Shown piece after piece: positions 30,026 to 39,355 of a DNA stretch of 64,000 nt; the first letter of the stretch is position 1; each line of letters begins with the position of its first letter. The DNA comes from Saccharothrix violaceirubra (GTDB taxonomy: Bacteria; Actinomycetota; Actinomycetes; Mycobacteriales; Pseudonocardiaceae), in assembly GCF_014203755.1 (NCBI RefSeq), contig NZ_JACHJS010000001.1, positions 6,262,001 through 6,326,000 on the forward strand, read 5' to 3'. The notes under the pieces are model-generated. The model saw only the letters and a list, made by a program, of their open reading frames with translations, was not told the DNA's origin and did not search any database. The translations under genes and the position numbers were made by a program.

Positions 30026-30514
30026 GTGAGCGACACCGAGGTGACCTGGCTGACCCAGGAGGCCTACGACCGGCTCAAGGCGGAGCTGGACGAGATGATC
30101 GAGAATCGCCCGGTCATCGCCGCGGAGATCAACGCACGGCGTGAAGAGGGCGACCTCCGCGAGAACGGCGGCTACCACGCGGCGCGGGAGGAGCAGGGCA
30201 AGCAGGAGGCCCGCATCCGCCAGCTCCAGGAGCTGCTGCGCGTGGCCAAGGTCGGCGAGGCCCCCACGACGTCCGGTGTCGCCGCGCCCGGAATGGTGCT
30301 CACGGTCCGCTACGACGGCGACGACGAAACCGAGGAATTCCTCCTCGCGACCCGCGAAGAAGGCGCGCACGGCGCTTTGGAGGTGTATTCCCCCTCCTCC
30401 CCGCTGGGCAAGGCACTGCTCGGCGCCAAGGACGGCGAGACGCGGCAGTACGAACTGCCCAACGGCAGCACGATGAAGGTGACGCTCATCAAGTCGGTCC
30501 CCTACTCGGCCTGA
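30026..30514 (+). CDS. greA: Transcription elongation factor GreA
   Basis: The 162-residue protein has the N-terminal antiparallel coiled coil (residues about 10-75). The acidic tip [19 protein letters not shown] corresponds to the GDLSENAEY signature, and a C-terminal FKBP-like domain ends in [13 protein letters not shown]. GreA enters the RNA polymerase secondary channel and stimulates cleavage of backtracked transcripts. GTG 30026 sits 9 nt after AAGGAG; the GTG at 30020 would be too close to it. It matches Rv1080c. Confidence 0.93.
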   Translation: MSDTEVTWLTQEAYDRLKAELDEMIENRPVIAAEINARREEGDLRENGGYHAAREEQGKQEARIRQLQELLRVAKVGEAPTTSGVAAPGMVLTVRYDGDDETEEFLLATREEGAHGALEVYSPSSPLGKALLGAKDGETRQYELPNGSTMKVTLIKSVPYSA

Positions 30515-30523
30515 TCTTCGGGC

Positions 30524-30560
30524 GAAAGCGGCCGTCCCACTCCGCGGGGCGGCCGTTTTC
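30524..30560 (+). terminator. Rho-independent terminator after greA
   Basis: A GC-rich stem (GAAAGCGGCCGTCCC pairing with GGGGCGGCCGTTTTC) ends in a T run about 45 nt downstream of the greA stop. Confidence 0.8.
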
Positions 30561-30619
30561 GCGTGTCCGGGCCCCGAACGCGTATTCCGCGGCGCCCGGA
30601 TGCGTATTCCGGCAAAGGA

Positions 30620-31114
30620 CTAGAGGGACTGTTCGAGCAGGGGGCGGACGCGCGGGGGGACGGGGGTCGACAGGGCGATCGACGTGGACAGGCGCTGGAC
30701 GCCGGGCACGTCGACGATCGAGTCGATCACGCGTTGCAGGTCGGCGTTCGACCGGGCCACCAGGCGGACGAACAGGTCGCCCTGGCCGGTGGTGGCGTGG
30801 ACCTCGCACACCTCGTTGATCGATGCCAGGCCGCGCGACACCTCCCGCCGCCGGCCCTGGGCGATCTCCAGCACGGCGAACGCGGTGAGCGAGTAGCCCA
30901 TCGCGGCCAGGTCGAGGGCCGGCGGGAAACCGGTCAGCACGCCCCTGGCCACGAGTCTGTCCAAACGCGCCTGGACGGTGCCCCTTGCGACGCCCAGACG
31001 GCGCGAGCACTCCAGGACGCCCAACCTGGGTTCGTCGGTCAGCAGCAACAGCAGCCGGGCGTCCAGTGCGTCGAGAGCCTGGTCAGAGTGTTCGATCTGC
31101 CGATCGGAAGTCAT
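30620..31114 (-). CDS. Lrp/AsnC-family regulator, probably of hppD
   Basis: The 164-residue protein has an N-terminal HTH (LDARLLLLLTDEPRLGVLEC, RRLGVARGTVQARLDRLVARG) and a C-terminal RAM ligand-binding domain (VHATTGQGDLFVRLVARSNA). ATG 31114 (MTSDRQ) is the start. It is divergent from the 4-hydroxyphenylpyruvate dioxygenase gene. In actinomycetes this pairing is common and the regulator probably controls tyrosine catabolism. The 74-bp gap contains an AT-rich dyad-like ACTATACAAATTGTT. Confidence 0.88.
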   Translation of the reverse strand: MTSDRQIEHSDQALDALDARLLLLLTDEPRLGVLECSRRLGVARGTVQARLDRLVARGVLTGFPPALDLAAMGYSLTAFAVLEIAQGRRREVSRGLASINEVCEVHATTGQGDLFVRLVARSNADLQRVIDSIVDVPGVQRLSTSIALSTPVPPRVRPLLEQSL

Positions 31115-31185
31115 AATCAACTATACAAATTGTTCAGCGATGACGGGAAGAGTTGCTCACCCTGACCACCGAACGCATGCTGTGA

Positions 31186-32370
<1,185 letters not shown>

Positions 32371-32383
32371 CGTTTCCCGCCCG

Positions 32384-32415
32384 AGGCCGGTCCGGTGAAC
32401 CCGGACCGGCCTTTC
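32384..32415 (+). terminator. Rho-independent terminator after hppD
   Basis: A perfect 12-bp stem (AGGCCGGTCCGG/CCGGACCGGCCT) surrounds a 5-nt loop and is followed by TTT. Confidence 0.8.
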
Positions 32416-32500
32416 GCGTGGAATCGGCGGTACTCGCGCCATGCGGCTGGACCGATACCGGTACCCTCGGTGCCGGGGCGTTCTCACCTGGGGAGGTGCC

Positions 32501-32725
32501 ATGGCTGTCGCGGGACGGGTCACCGCGGTGCTCCCGCTCGTCGGAGCGGTGGCCACGGCCGCCGCGCTCACCGGCGCGGCTTTCCTGACCGTCGCGCACG
32601 CCGGGTGCGAGCCGGGCCGGTTCGTGCAGCACGACGGCGTGGTCGAGTACGTCGGCGGCTGTGTCGAGGACCTGCCCACGGTGCCGGCCAAGGCCGAGAA
32701 CATCAGGTACGACGTCAAGCCCTGA
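32501..32725 (+). CDS. Small secreted or membrane-anchored protein
   Basis: The 74-residue protein has a hydrophobic N-terminal helix (VTAVLPLVGAVATAAALTGA, AAFLTVAHAG) that could be a signal peptide, then a short mature part with two Cys (AGCEPGRFVQH, GGCVEDLPTVP). ATG 32501 follows a GGGAGG site. No family function is known. Confidence 0.65.
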   Translation: MAVAGRVTAVLPLVGAVATAAALTGAAFLTVAHAGCEPGRFVQHDGVVEYVGGCVEDLPTVPAKAENIRYDVKP

Positions 32726-32744
32726 CCTGGGCGATAGTGGACGC

Positions 32745-33017
32745 ATGTGCCGCAACATCCGTGTGCTCCACAACTTCGAACCGCCCGCGACCGAGGACGA
32801 GGTCGTCGCCGCCGCGGTCCAGTACGTCCGCAAGATCAGCGGGGCCGCGAAGCCGTCGGCCGCCAACCAGGAGGCGTTCGACCAGGCCGTGCGCGCGGTC
32901 GCCGAGGCGACCCGGGTGCTGCTGGACAGCCTCGTGACGACCGCGCCGCCCAAGGACCGCGAGGTCGAGGCCGCCAAGGCGAAGGAGCGGTCGGCGGCCC
33001 GGTTCGGGCCACGCTGA
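32745..33017 (+). CDS. DUF2277 protein
   Basis: The 90-residue soluble protein starts MCRNIRVLHNFEPPATEDEV, the signature N-terminus of DUF2277. A helical core follows (AAVQYVRKISGAAKPSAANQ), then a charged tail. The family is widespread and of unknown function. It converges on metB, with a triple 22-bp repeat array between the two. Confidence 0.85.
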   Translation: MCRNIRVLHNFEPPATEDEVVAAAVQYVRKISGAAKPSAANQEAFDQAVRAVAEATRVLLDSLVTTAPPKDREVEAAKAKERSAARFGPR

Positions 33018-33023
33018 CGTCGG

Positions 33024-33089
33024 GTGTCCGAACGCATGTTTCGCGGTGTCCGAACGCACAACTCGCGGTGTCCGAACACATGACTCGCG
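33024..33089 (+). repeat. Array of three 22-bp units
   Basis: Three units of 22 bp are joined head to tail at 33024, 33046 and 33068. Each starts GTGTCCGAAC and ends TCGCG, with variation in the middle. The array lies between the convergent DUF2277 and metB genes. Related arrays occur at 38218-38283, 46522-46587 (inverted) and 55628-55697 (inverted, decayed). Confidence 0.85.
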
Positions 33090-33121
33090 GGCCCGGAGCG
33101 ACGGTGGTCCGGGCCGGCGGG

Positions 33122-34264
33122 TCAGTCCAGGGCGGTGAGGAGGTCGGCCACCAGGTCGTCGCCCGACTCGATGCCCACCGAGATCCGGATCAGGTCGGCG
33201 GGCACCTGGAGCAGGGAGCCGGCCGTGCTGGCGTGGGTCATCCGGCCCGGGTGCTCGATCAGGGACTCGACGCCGCCCAGCGACTCGGCGAGCGTGAACA
33301 GGCGGGTGCGGGCGCAGACCTTCAGCGCGGCGTCCTCGCCGCCGTCGACGGAGAACGAGATCATGCCGCCGAAGCGGCGCATCTGGCGGGCCGCGACGTC
33401 GTGGCCGGGGTGCTCGGGCAGACCCGGGTAGTACACGCGGGTCACCTTGGGGTGGTCGAGCAGGGCCGCCGCCACCAGCTCCGCGTTGTCGGAGTGCTTC
33501 TCCATGCGCAGCGCCAAAGTCTTGATGCCGCGCAACGTCAACCACGCGTCGAACGGACCGGGCACCGCGCCCGCGCCGTTCTGGAGGAAGCCGAACGCCG
33601 CGTCCAGCTCCGCGTCGGAGGTGACGAGCGCGCCGCCGATGACGTCCGAGTGCCCGCCGACGTACTTGGTCGTCGAGTGCAGGACCACGTCCGCGCCCAG
33701 GGCCAGCGGCGTCTGGAGGTACGGCGACGCGAAGGTGTTGTCCACGACCAACTTCGCGCCGGCCGCGTGCGCGATCTCGGCCAGCGCCGCGATGTCGGCG
33801 ATGTTGAGCAGCGGGTTGGTGGGCGTCTCGACCCAGACGACCTTGGTCTCCGGGCGGATCGCGGCGCGCACGGCGTCCACGTCGGACAGCGGCACGGGCG
33901 TGTGCGTGAGGCCCCAGTGCGAGAAGACCTTGTCGATCAGGCGGAACGTGCCGCCGTACGCGTCGTTCGGGATGATCACGTGGTCGCCGGGGCGGCACAG
34001 CGCGCGCAGGGCCGTGTCGGTCGCGCCCATGCCCGACGCGAACGCGCGGCCGTGGGTGCCGCCTTCGAGCGCGGCGAGGCACTCCTCCAGCGCGGCCCGG
34101 GTGGGGTTGCCGGTGCGGGAGTACTCGAACCCGTCGCGCAGGCCGCCGACGCCGTCCTGGGCGTAGGTGGACGTGGCGTGGATCGGGACGATGACCGAAC
34201 CCGTGGTCGGGTCGGGTTCCTGCCCGGCGTGGATGGCCTTGGTCGCGAAACCGTACTGGTCCAT
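33122..34264 (-). CDS. metB: Cystathionine gamma-synthase (Cys/Met metabolism PLP enzyme)
   Basis: The 380-residue fold-type I PLP enzyme has the lysine motif HSTTKYVGGHSDVIGG, the N-terminal FATKAIHAGQEPDPTTGSVI and EYSRTGNPTRAALEE. It probably condenses O-succinyl- or O-acetylhomoserine with cysteine to cystathionine, or acts as a gamma-lyase; the two cannot be separated by eye. Gene order cbs-pra-metB equals M. tuberculosis Rv1077-1079, which supports MetB. ATG 34264 (MDQYGFATKAIHAG) is the start. A long palindrome lies just upstream. Confidence 0.9.
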   Translation of the reverse strand: MDQYGFATKAIHAGQEPDPTTGSVIVPIHATSTYAQDGVGGLRDGFEYSRTGNPTRAALEECLAALEGGTHGRAFASGMGATDTALRALCRPGDHVIIPNDAYGGTFRLIDKVFSHWGLTHTPVPLSDVDAVRAAIRPETKVVWVETPTNPLLNIADIAALAEIAHAAGAKLVVDNTFASPYLQTPLALGADVVLHSTTKYVGGHSDVIGGALVTSDAELDAAFGFLQNGAGAVPGPFDAWLTLRGIKTLALRMEKHSDNAELVAAALLDHPKVTRVYYPGLPEHPGHDVAARQMRRFGGMISFSVDGGEDAALKVCARTRLFTLAESLGGVESLIEHPGRMTHASTAGSLLQVPADLIRISVGIESGDDLVADLLTALD

Positions 34265-34292
34265 ATGCCGAAGCCTACGGCCCGGAAAAGGC

Positions 34293-34327
34293 GACTGCCC
34301 GCGGGTACCGGGTACCCGCGGGCAGTC
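34293..34327 (-). terminator. Perfect 17-bp inverted repeat between pra and metB
   Basis: GACTGCCCGCGGGTACC and its exact complement meet around a single central base. The hairpin lies 16 bp after the RDD gene stop and 28 bp before metB. It can terminate or attenuate transcription into metB, or serve as a binding site. Confidence 0.6.
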
Positions 34328-34343
34328 CTCGATCACTGTCCGA

Positions 34344-35426
34344 TCACCACTGCTGGGGCGGCTGCTGCTGGCCGTAACCCTGCTGTGGCTGCTGGCCGTA
34401 CCCGGGCTGCTGGGCCTGCTGCCCGTAGCCGGGCTGCTGGCCGTAGCCGTACGGCTGCTGCTGGCCGGGGACGGGCAGCGGGCCGGCGGGCGTCGCGTAG
34501 TTGACGACGACCGTCTTCATGATCTTGTCGGCCCAGGTCTGCTTCTTGACCTCCCAGAGCGGGGCGAAGAAGCCGGCGTAGCAGGGCAGGCCGTCCACGA
34601 TGTGGCACAGGTGGCGGACGATCGCCATGCCGAAGCCGATCGGCTGCCCGGTCTCCTCGGAGATCAGCCGGGTCTTGGCGATGCGCTTGCCGATCGACTG
34701 GCCCGTGGTGCCCTGGAGGTAGCCCATGTTGTAGATGAAGTACGCGATCACCGCGATGTAGGCGACGGAACTGATGATGAACGAGATCGTCAGGTCGCCG
34801 GTGAGGCCACCGATCAGGACCAGCACGTACATGACCGCACCCGGCGCCGCGAAGTCGATCAGGCCGGAGATCAGGCGGGTGCCCCACTCGGCGTAGCCGC
34901 CGGGCGGGGGCGGGGCGCCGTAACCGGCGGGGGCCGCGCCCCAGCCGGCCGGCTGGGCGCCCGGGAAGCCGGGCTGCGCGGGCTGGCCGAACGGGTTGGA
35001 CGGCGGCGCGGCGGCGTAGCCGGGCTGCTGCGGCTGGCCGTACGGCGACGGCGGCGCCTGGGGCGGCTGGCCGTACGCGGGCGGCTGCTGCGGCTGCCCG
35101 TACTGCGGGGGCTGCTGGCCGTAGGCAGGCGGCTGCTGGGCGGGGAACCCGCCCGACGGCGGCTGCTGGGGCGGCTGCCCGTAGGGGTTGGACTGCGGGG
35201 GTTGCACGGCACCTCCACCGGGGACGACCTGCGTGGCGTCCGGGTTCGCGACGGGCTGTGGGCCCGAGGGCACGACCTGGGTCGCCTCCGGCGGCGGGAA
35301 CGCGGGGGGCTGGGAAGCGCCGGGCACGACCTGGGTCGCGTCGGCGTTCGGGGGCTGCTGGGCACCCTGTCCCTGCTCGTTGTTGCCGCCGAAATGCTGG
35401 TTTCCTGGCGGCTGAGGAGCGTTCAT
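34344..35426 (-). CDS. RDD-family membrane protein with proline-rich N-terminus (Pra-like)
   Basis: The 360-residue protein has a roughly 200-residue Pro/Gln/Gly-rich N-terminal region with three ATQVVP motifs (DATQVVPG, EATQVVPS, DATQVVPG) and many YGQPPQ repeats. An RDD domain follows, with three helices (YAEWGTRLISGLIDFAAPGA, TGQSIGKRIAKTRLISEETG). A second YGQQPGYGQQ tail ends the protein. M. tuberculosis Rv1078 (proline-rich antigen Pra) has this layout and position. The Thr in the ATQVV motifs looks like Ser/Thr-kinase and FHA target sites. It lies in the cytoplasmic membrane; its function is unknown. Confidence 0.85.
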   Translation of the reverse strand: MNAPQPPGNQHFGGNNEQGQGAQQPPNADATQVVPGASQPPAFPPPEATQVVPSGPQPVANPDATQVVPGGGAVQPPQSNPYGQPPQQPPSGGFPAQQPPAYGQQPPQYGQPQQPPAYGQPPQAPPSPYGQPQQPGYAAAPPSNPFGQPAQPGFPGAQPAGWGAAPAGYGAPPPPGGYAEWGTRLISGLIDFAAPGAVMYVLVLIGGLTGDLTISFIISSVAYIAVIAYFIYNMGYLQGTTGQSIGKRIAKTRLISEETGQPIGFGMAIVRHLCHIVDGLPCYAGFFAPLWEVKKQTWADKIMKTVVVNYATPAGPLPVPGQQQPYGYGQQPGYGQQAQQPGYGQQPQQGYGQQQPPQQW

Positions 35427-35530
35427 CGGAGTTTCCAACCCCCTTGGCGTGGGCCGTAGGCGTATGAGTCGGTGGCCAACGCTAGCGGATGAGTCACCCG
35501 ATAGCGTCGGCGACCGTACAACATCGCGCG

Positions 35531-36901
35531 TCAGCGACCTGCGAGGAAACCCAGGATGTCCTGCCGGGTGACGACACCTACCGGCTTGCCGTCGTCGAGG
35601 ACGAGCGCACCGTCCGCTGAGGACAGCGCGTCCATCACGGTGCCGATCGACTCGCCCGCGCCGATCGTGGGCAGCCGGGGCGACATGTGCGCCTCCAAGC
35701 GGTCGGCGAGTTTGGCCTTGCCGGTGAACAACGCGTCGAGCAGGTCGCGTTCGTTGACCGCGCCCGCGACCTCGGCCGCCATCACCGGCGGTTCGGCGTT
35801 CACGACCGGCATCTGGGAGACGCCGTACTCGCGCATGATCGCGACCGCCTCGGCGACCGTCTCGTTGGGATGGCCGTGCACGAGGTCGGGCATGGTGCCG
35901 TCCTTGCGCCGCAGCACGTCCCCCGCGGTGGCGCCGGAGCTGTCCGGGGGCAGGAAGCCGTAGCGGGCCATCCACTGGTCGTTGAACACGCTGGACAGGT
36001 AGCCCCGACCGCCGTCGGGCAGCAGCACGACCACGACGTCGTCGGGTCCCAGGCGTTCGGCGACGCGCAGGGCCGCCGCGACCGCCATGCCGCACGAGCC
36101 GCCGACGAGCAGGCCCTCCTCGCGGGCCAGGCGCCGGGTGAGGTCGAACGAGTCCTTGTCGGACACCGCGATGATCTCGTCGCACACGTCGCGGTCGTAG
36201 GCGTCGGGCCAGAAGTCCTCGCCGACACCTTCGACGAGGTAGGGCCGGCCCGTCCCGCCGGAGTAGACGGAGCCCTCGGGGTCGGCGCCGACGACCTGGA
36301 CGCGGCCCTCCGACACCTCCTTGAGGTAGCGGCCGGTGCCGGAGATCGTGCCGCCGGTGCCGACGCCCGCGACGAAGTGCGTGATGCGCCCGCCGGTCTG
36401 GCGCCACAGCTCGGGGCCGGTGCCGTGGTAGTGGCTGGCCGGGTTCTCCGGGTTGGCGTACTGGTTGGGCTTCCACGCGCCGGGGATCTCGGCGACGAGC
36501 CGGTCCGACACGTTGTAATAGGAGTCGGGGTGCTCGGGCGGCACGGCGGTCGGGCACACGACGACCTCGGCGCCGTACGCCTTGAGGACGTTGCGCTTGT
36601 CGACGCTGACCTTGTCCGGGCACACGAAGACGCACTTGTAGCCCTTTTGCTGGGCCACGAGCGCCAGGCCGACGCCGGTGTTGCCCGAGGTGGGCTCGAC
36701 GATCGTGCCGCCCGGCTTGAGCGAGCCGTCCCGCTCGGCGGCCTCGACCATGCGCAGGGCGATGCGGTCCTTCACGCTGCCGCCCGGGTTGAGGTACTCG
36801 ACCTTGGCCAGGACGAGCGGGCGCAGGCCGTGCGCGACGGCGTTCAGCTTGACCAGAGGGGTGTTGCCGACCAGGTCGACGACGTTCTCGACGTACTCCA
36901 C
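35531..36901 (-). CDS. cbs: Cystathionine beta-synthase
   Basis: The 456-residue protein has a fold-type II PLP domain with the lysine in NPGGSVKDRIALRMVEAAE, the TSGNTGVGLAL loop and GVGTGGTISGTGRYLKE. Two C-terminal CBS domains follow (SQMPVVNAEPPVMAAEVAGA and DGALVLDDGKPVGVVTRQDI). It makes cystathionine from serine and homocysteine, the first reverse-transsulfuration step. GTG 36901 (VEYVENVVDLVGNTPLVKL) is the start. It is divergent from the thiolase and upstream of the RDD gene, as in Rv1077-Rv1078. Confidence 0.94.
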   Translation of the reverse strand: MEYVENVVDLVGNTPLVKLNAVAHGLRPLVLAKVEYLNPGGSVKDRIALRMVEAAERDGSLKPGGTIVEPTSGNTGVGLALVAQQKGYKCVFVCPDKVSVDKRNVLKAYGAEVVVCPTAVPPEHPDSYYNVSDRLVAEIPGAWKPNQYANPENPASHYHGTGPELWRQTGGRITHFVAGVGTGGTISGTGRYLKEVSEGRVQVVGADPEGSVYSGGTGRPYLVEGVGEDFWPDAYDRDVCDEIIAVSDKDSFDLTRRLAREEGLLVGGSCGMAVAAALRVAERLGPDDVVVVLLPDGGRGYLSSVFNDQWMARYGFLPPDSSGATAGDVLRRKDGTMPDLVHGHPNETVAEAVAIMREYGVSQMPVVNAEPPVMAAEVAGAVNERDLLDALFTGKAKLADRLEAHMSPRLPTIGAGESIGTVMDALSSADGALVLDDGKPVGVVTRQDILGFLAGR

Positions 36902-37010
36902 GGACGATCCCTTCCCGGCGGTCGCGAGGACGGTCCGAGCGTATATGCGGTCGTGTGGTCCGGCGTGACTACGCTGGAGGACAGCTTCGACGAGACAAGG
37001 GAGTTTCGTA

Positions 37011-38219
37011 ATGCCCGAGGCCGTGATCGTCTCCGCCGTCCGGTCGCCCATCGGTCGCGCGGGCAAGGGTTCGTTGAAGGACATGCGGGCCGACGACCTG
37101 ACCGTGCAGGTGCTGCGCGCGGCGTTGGCGGCCGTGCCGCGGCTCGACCCCGCCACGATCGACGACCTGATGCTGGGCTGCGGCCTGCCCGGCGGCGAGC
37201 AGGGGTTCAACCTCGGCCGCGTGGTCGCGGTGCTGGCCGGGTACGACGGGCTGCCGGCGACGACCGTGACGCGGTACTGCGCGTCGAGCCTCCAGACGAC
37301 GCGGATGGCGTTGCACGCGATCAAGGCCGGCGAGGGGCACGTGTTCGTCAGCGCCGGCGTGGAGATGGTGTCGCGGTTCGCGCGGGGCAGCTCCGACTCG
37401 TGGCCGGACACGCACAACCCGGCGTTCGCCGACGCCGAGGCCCGGACGGCGGCTCCCGGGCCGTCGTGGACGGACCCGCGCGAGCGGGACGTGTTGCCGG
37501 ACGTCTACATCGCGATGGGACAGACCGCCGAGAACCTGGCCCTGGCCAAAGGCGTGACGCGGCAGGAGATGGACGAGTTCGGCGTGCGGTCGCAGAACCT
37601 GGCCGAGGAGGCGATCGCGAACGGGTTCTGGGCGCGGGAGATCACCCCGGTCACGCTGCCGGACGGCACGGTCGTGCGGGCCGACGACGGGCCGCGGTCG
37701 GGCGTGACGTACGAAGGCGTGGCGGGCCTCAAGCCGGTGTTCCGGCCCGACGGCCGCGTGACGGCCGGGAACTGCTGCCCGTTGAACGACGGCGCGGCGG
37801 CGTTGGTGATCATGAGTGACACGCGGGCGGCCGAACTGGGCATCACGCCGTTGGCGCGCGTGGTGTCCACGGGCGTGTCGGCGTTGTCGCCGGAGATCAT
37901 GGGGCTGGGCCCGGTGGAGGCCACGCGCCGGGCGTTGGCGAACGCGGGGCTGGGCGTGGCGGACATCGACCTGTTCGAGATCAACGAGGCGTTCGCGGCC
38001 CAGGTGATCCCGAGCTACCGGGAACTGGGCATCGACCTGGACCGGCTGAACGTCAACGGCGGCGCGATCGCCGTGGGCCACCCGTTCGGCATGACCGGGG
38101 CGCGGATCACCACGACGTTGATCAACTCGTTGCGGTTCCACGACAAGCGGTTCGGCGTGGAGACGATGTGCGTGGGCGGCGGCCAGGGCATGGCGATGGT
38201 GCTGGAACGCCTGAGCTGA
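37011..38219 (+). CDS. Acetyl-CoA C-acetyltransferase (thiolase, FadA3-like)
   Basis: The 402-residue thiolase has the acyl-enzyme Cys in [33 protein letters not shown], the [16 protein letters not shown] loop with the catalytic His, and the second Cys in [17 protein letters not shown] (read as [10 protein letters not shown]). It either cleaves 3-ketoacyl-CoA in beta-oxidation or condenses acetyl-CoA. It matches M. tuberculosis fadA3 (Rv1074c) by position. It is divergent from cbs and ends at a triple repeat array and a terminator. Confidence 0.92.
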   Translation: MPEAVIVSAVRSPIGRAGKGSLKDMRADDLTVQVLRAALAAVPRLDPATIDDLMLGCGLPGGEQGFNLGRVVAVLAGYDGLPATTVTRYCASSLQTTRMALHAIKAGEGHVFVSAGVEMVSRFARGSSDSWPDTHNPAFADAEARTAAPGPSWTDPRERDVLPDVYIAMGQTAENLALAKGVTRQEMDEFGVRSQNLAEEAIANGFWAREITPVTLPDGTVVRADDGPRSGVTYEGVAGLKPVFRPDGRVTAGNCCPLNDGAAALVIMSDTRAAELGITPLARVVSTGVSALSPEIMGLGPVEATRRALANAGLGVADIDLFEINEAFAAQVIPSYRELGIDLDRLNVNGGAIAVGHPFGMTGARITTTLINSLRFHDKRFGVETMCVGGGQGMAMVLERLS

Positions 38220-38283
38220 TCCTGAACGCACATTTCGCGGTGCCTGAACGCACAACTCGCGGTGTCCGAACGTACAACTCGCG
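38218..38283 (+). repeat. Array of three 22-bp units
   Basis: Three related units begin at 38218, 38240 and 38262; the last two read GTGCCTGAAC... and GTGTCCGAAC... and end in CTCGCG. The first unit overlaps the thiolase stop codon. It sits between convergent genes, directly before a terminator. Confidence 0.82.
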
Positions 38284-38289
38284 GTAAAC

Positions 38290-38320
38290 GAAAGCCGCCC
38301 CTCGGCGAGGGGCGGCTTTC
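38290..38320. terminator. Bidirectional terminator between thiolase and Bax1-I genes
   Basis: A perfect 13-bp stem, GAAAGCCGCCCCT with AGGGGCGGCTTTC, has a 5-nt loop and T/A-rich ends on both strands. It separates two convergent genes. Confidence 0.82.
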
Positions 38321-38334
38321 GGGTGAGAGGGAGG

Positions 38335-39126
38335 TCAGTCCCGCTGGAGGTACGACAGGAGTCGCAGGATCTCCAGGTAGAGCCAGACCAGGGTGGTCAT
38401 CAGGCCGAACGCGGCCCACCACGCCCACTTCGACGGGACACCGCTGCGGATCATCTCGTTCGCCGCCTCGAAGTCGAGGAGGAAGTTGAACGCGGCGATG
38501 CCGATCACGACCAGGCTGAAGACGATCGCCAGGGTGCTGCCGTCGCGCAGGCCCGAGTTCACGCCGAACCAGGACAGGACCAGGTTGGCCAGGATCAGGA
38601 TCGCGGCGCCGGCCGTGGCGCCGATGATCCACTTGGTCAGGCGCGGGGTGACCCGGATCGCGCCGGTCTTGTAGACCACGAGCATCGCGACGAACACGCC
38701 GAACGTGCCGAGGATGGCCTGCCAGGCGATGCCCGGGAACATGCCCTCGAAGAAACCGGTGACGCCGCCGAGGAACAGGCCCTCGAACGCCGCGTAGGCC
38801 AGCACCAGCGGCGCGCTGGGCGTCCGCTTGAAGATGATGACCAGGGAGATGATCAGGCCGACGATGCAGCCCGGGGCCGCGAGCGCGTACCACTGGGCCG
38901 CGCCCGTGAGCACGAGGTAGGCCGAGATGAAACCGGTGACCATCGTGACCGCGAGCGTGGTGGCGGTCTTGGTCACCACGTCGTCGATGGTGATCGGACG
39001 CTCGCCCTGGACGGGCGGCGCACCCTGGTAGCCCCCGAACTGCGGGGCACCGTACTGCTGACCGTAGCCCGCTTGCTGCCCGCCGGTCGGCAGGTTGCGG
39101 AACGCGGGATTGCTGGTGGTACGCAC
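38335..39126 (-). CDS. Bax inhibitor-1/YccA-family membrane protein
   Basis: The 263-residue protein has a short Gly/Gln/Tyr-rich cytosolic N-terminus ([19 protein letters not shown]) and seven hydrophobic helices. Bax1-I family features include [34 protein letters not shown] and [13 protein letters not shown]. Bacterial members are pH-sensitive calcium-leak channels such as BsYetJ. GTG 39126 follows an AGGAGG site. It is convergent with the thiolase. Confidence 0.9.
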   Translation of the reverse strand: MRTTSNPAFRNLPTGGQQAGYGQQYGAPQFGGYQGAPPVQGERPITIDDVVTKTATTLAVTMVTGFISAYLVLTGAAQWYALAAPGCIVGLIISLVIIFKRTPSAPLVLAYAAFEGLFLGGVTGFFEGMFPGIAWQAILGTFGVFVAMLVVYKTGAIRVTPRLTKWIIGATAGAAILILANLVLSWFGVNSGLRDGSTLAIVFSLVVIGIAAFNFLLDFEAANEMIRSGVPSKWAWWAAFGLMTTLVWLYLEILRLLSYLQRD

Positions 39127-39355
39127 CTCGTCCTCCTGTGGCGTGCTGACGCCGTCACGGGGTTCAACGACCACGACAGCCGGTCGGTTCCCGTCGGTAA
39201 AAGGGACTTTACCCACACTGTCGATCGTGAATCCACAATCGCCTGCGGAGCGTAGTCGGGATCTCATCCTGCCGGTGGCTTGTCCGCAACTCCGACGACC
39301 CATAAGGCTCACCTCCGGTGGGTTCGCCGGAGATCCCGAGGGATGAGGGTCACGC

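Noticed and set aside
33024..33089. Triple 22-bp units as a CRISPR array
   Set aside because: Units are contiguous without spacers, and no cas genes are present.
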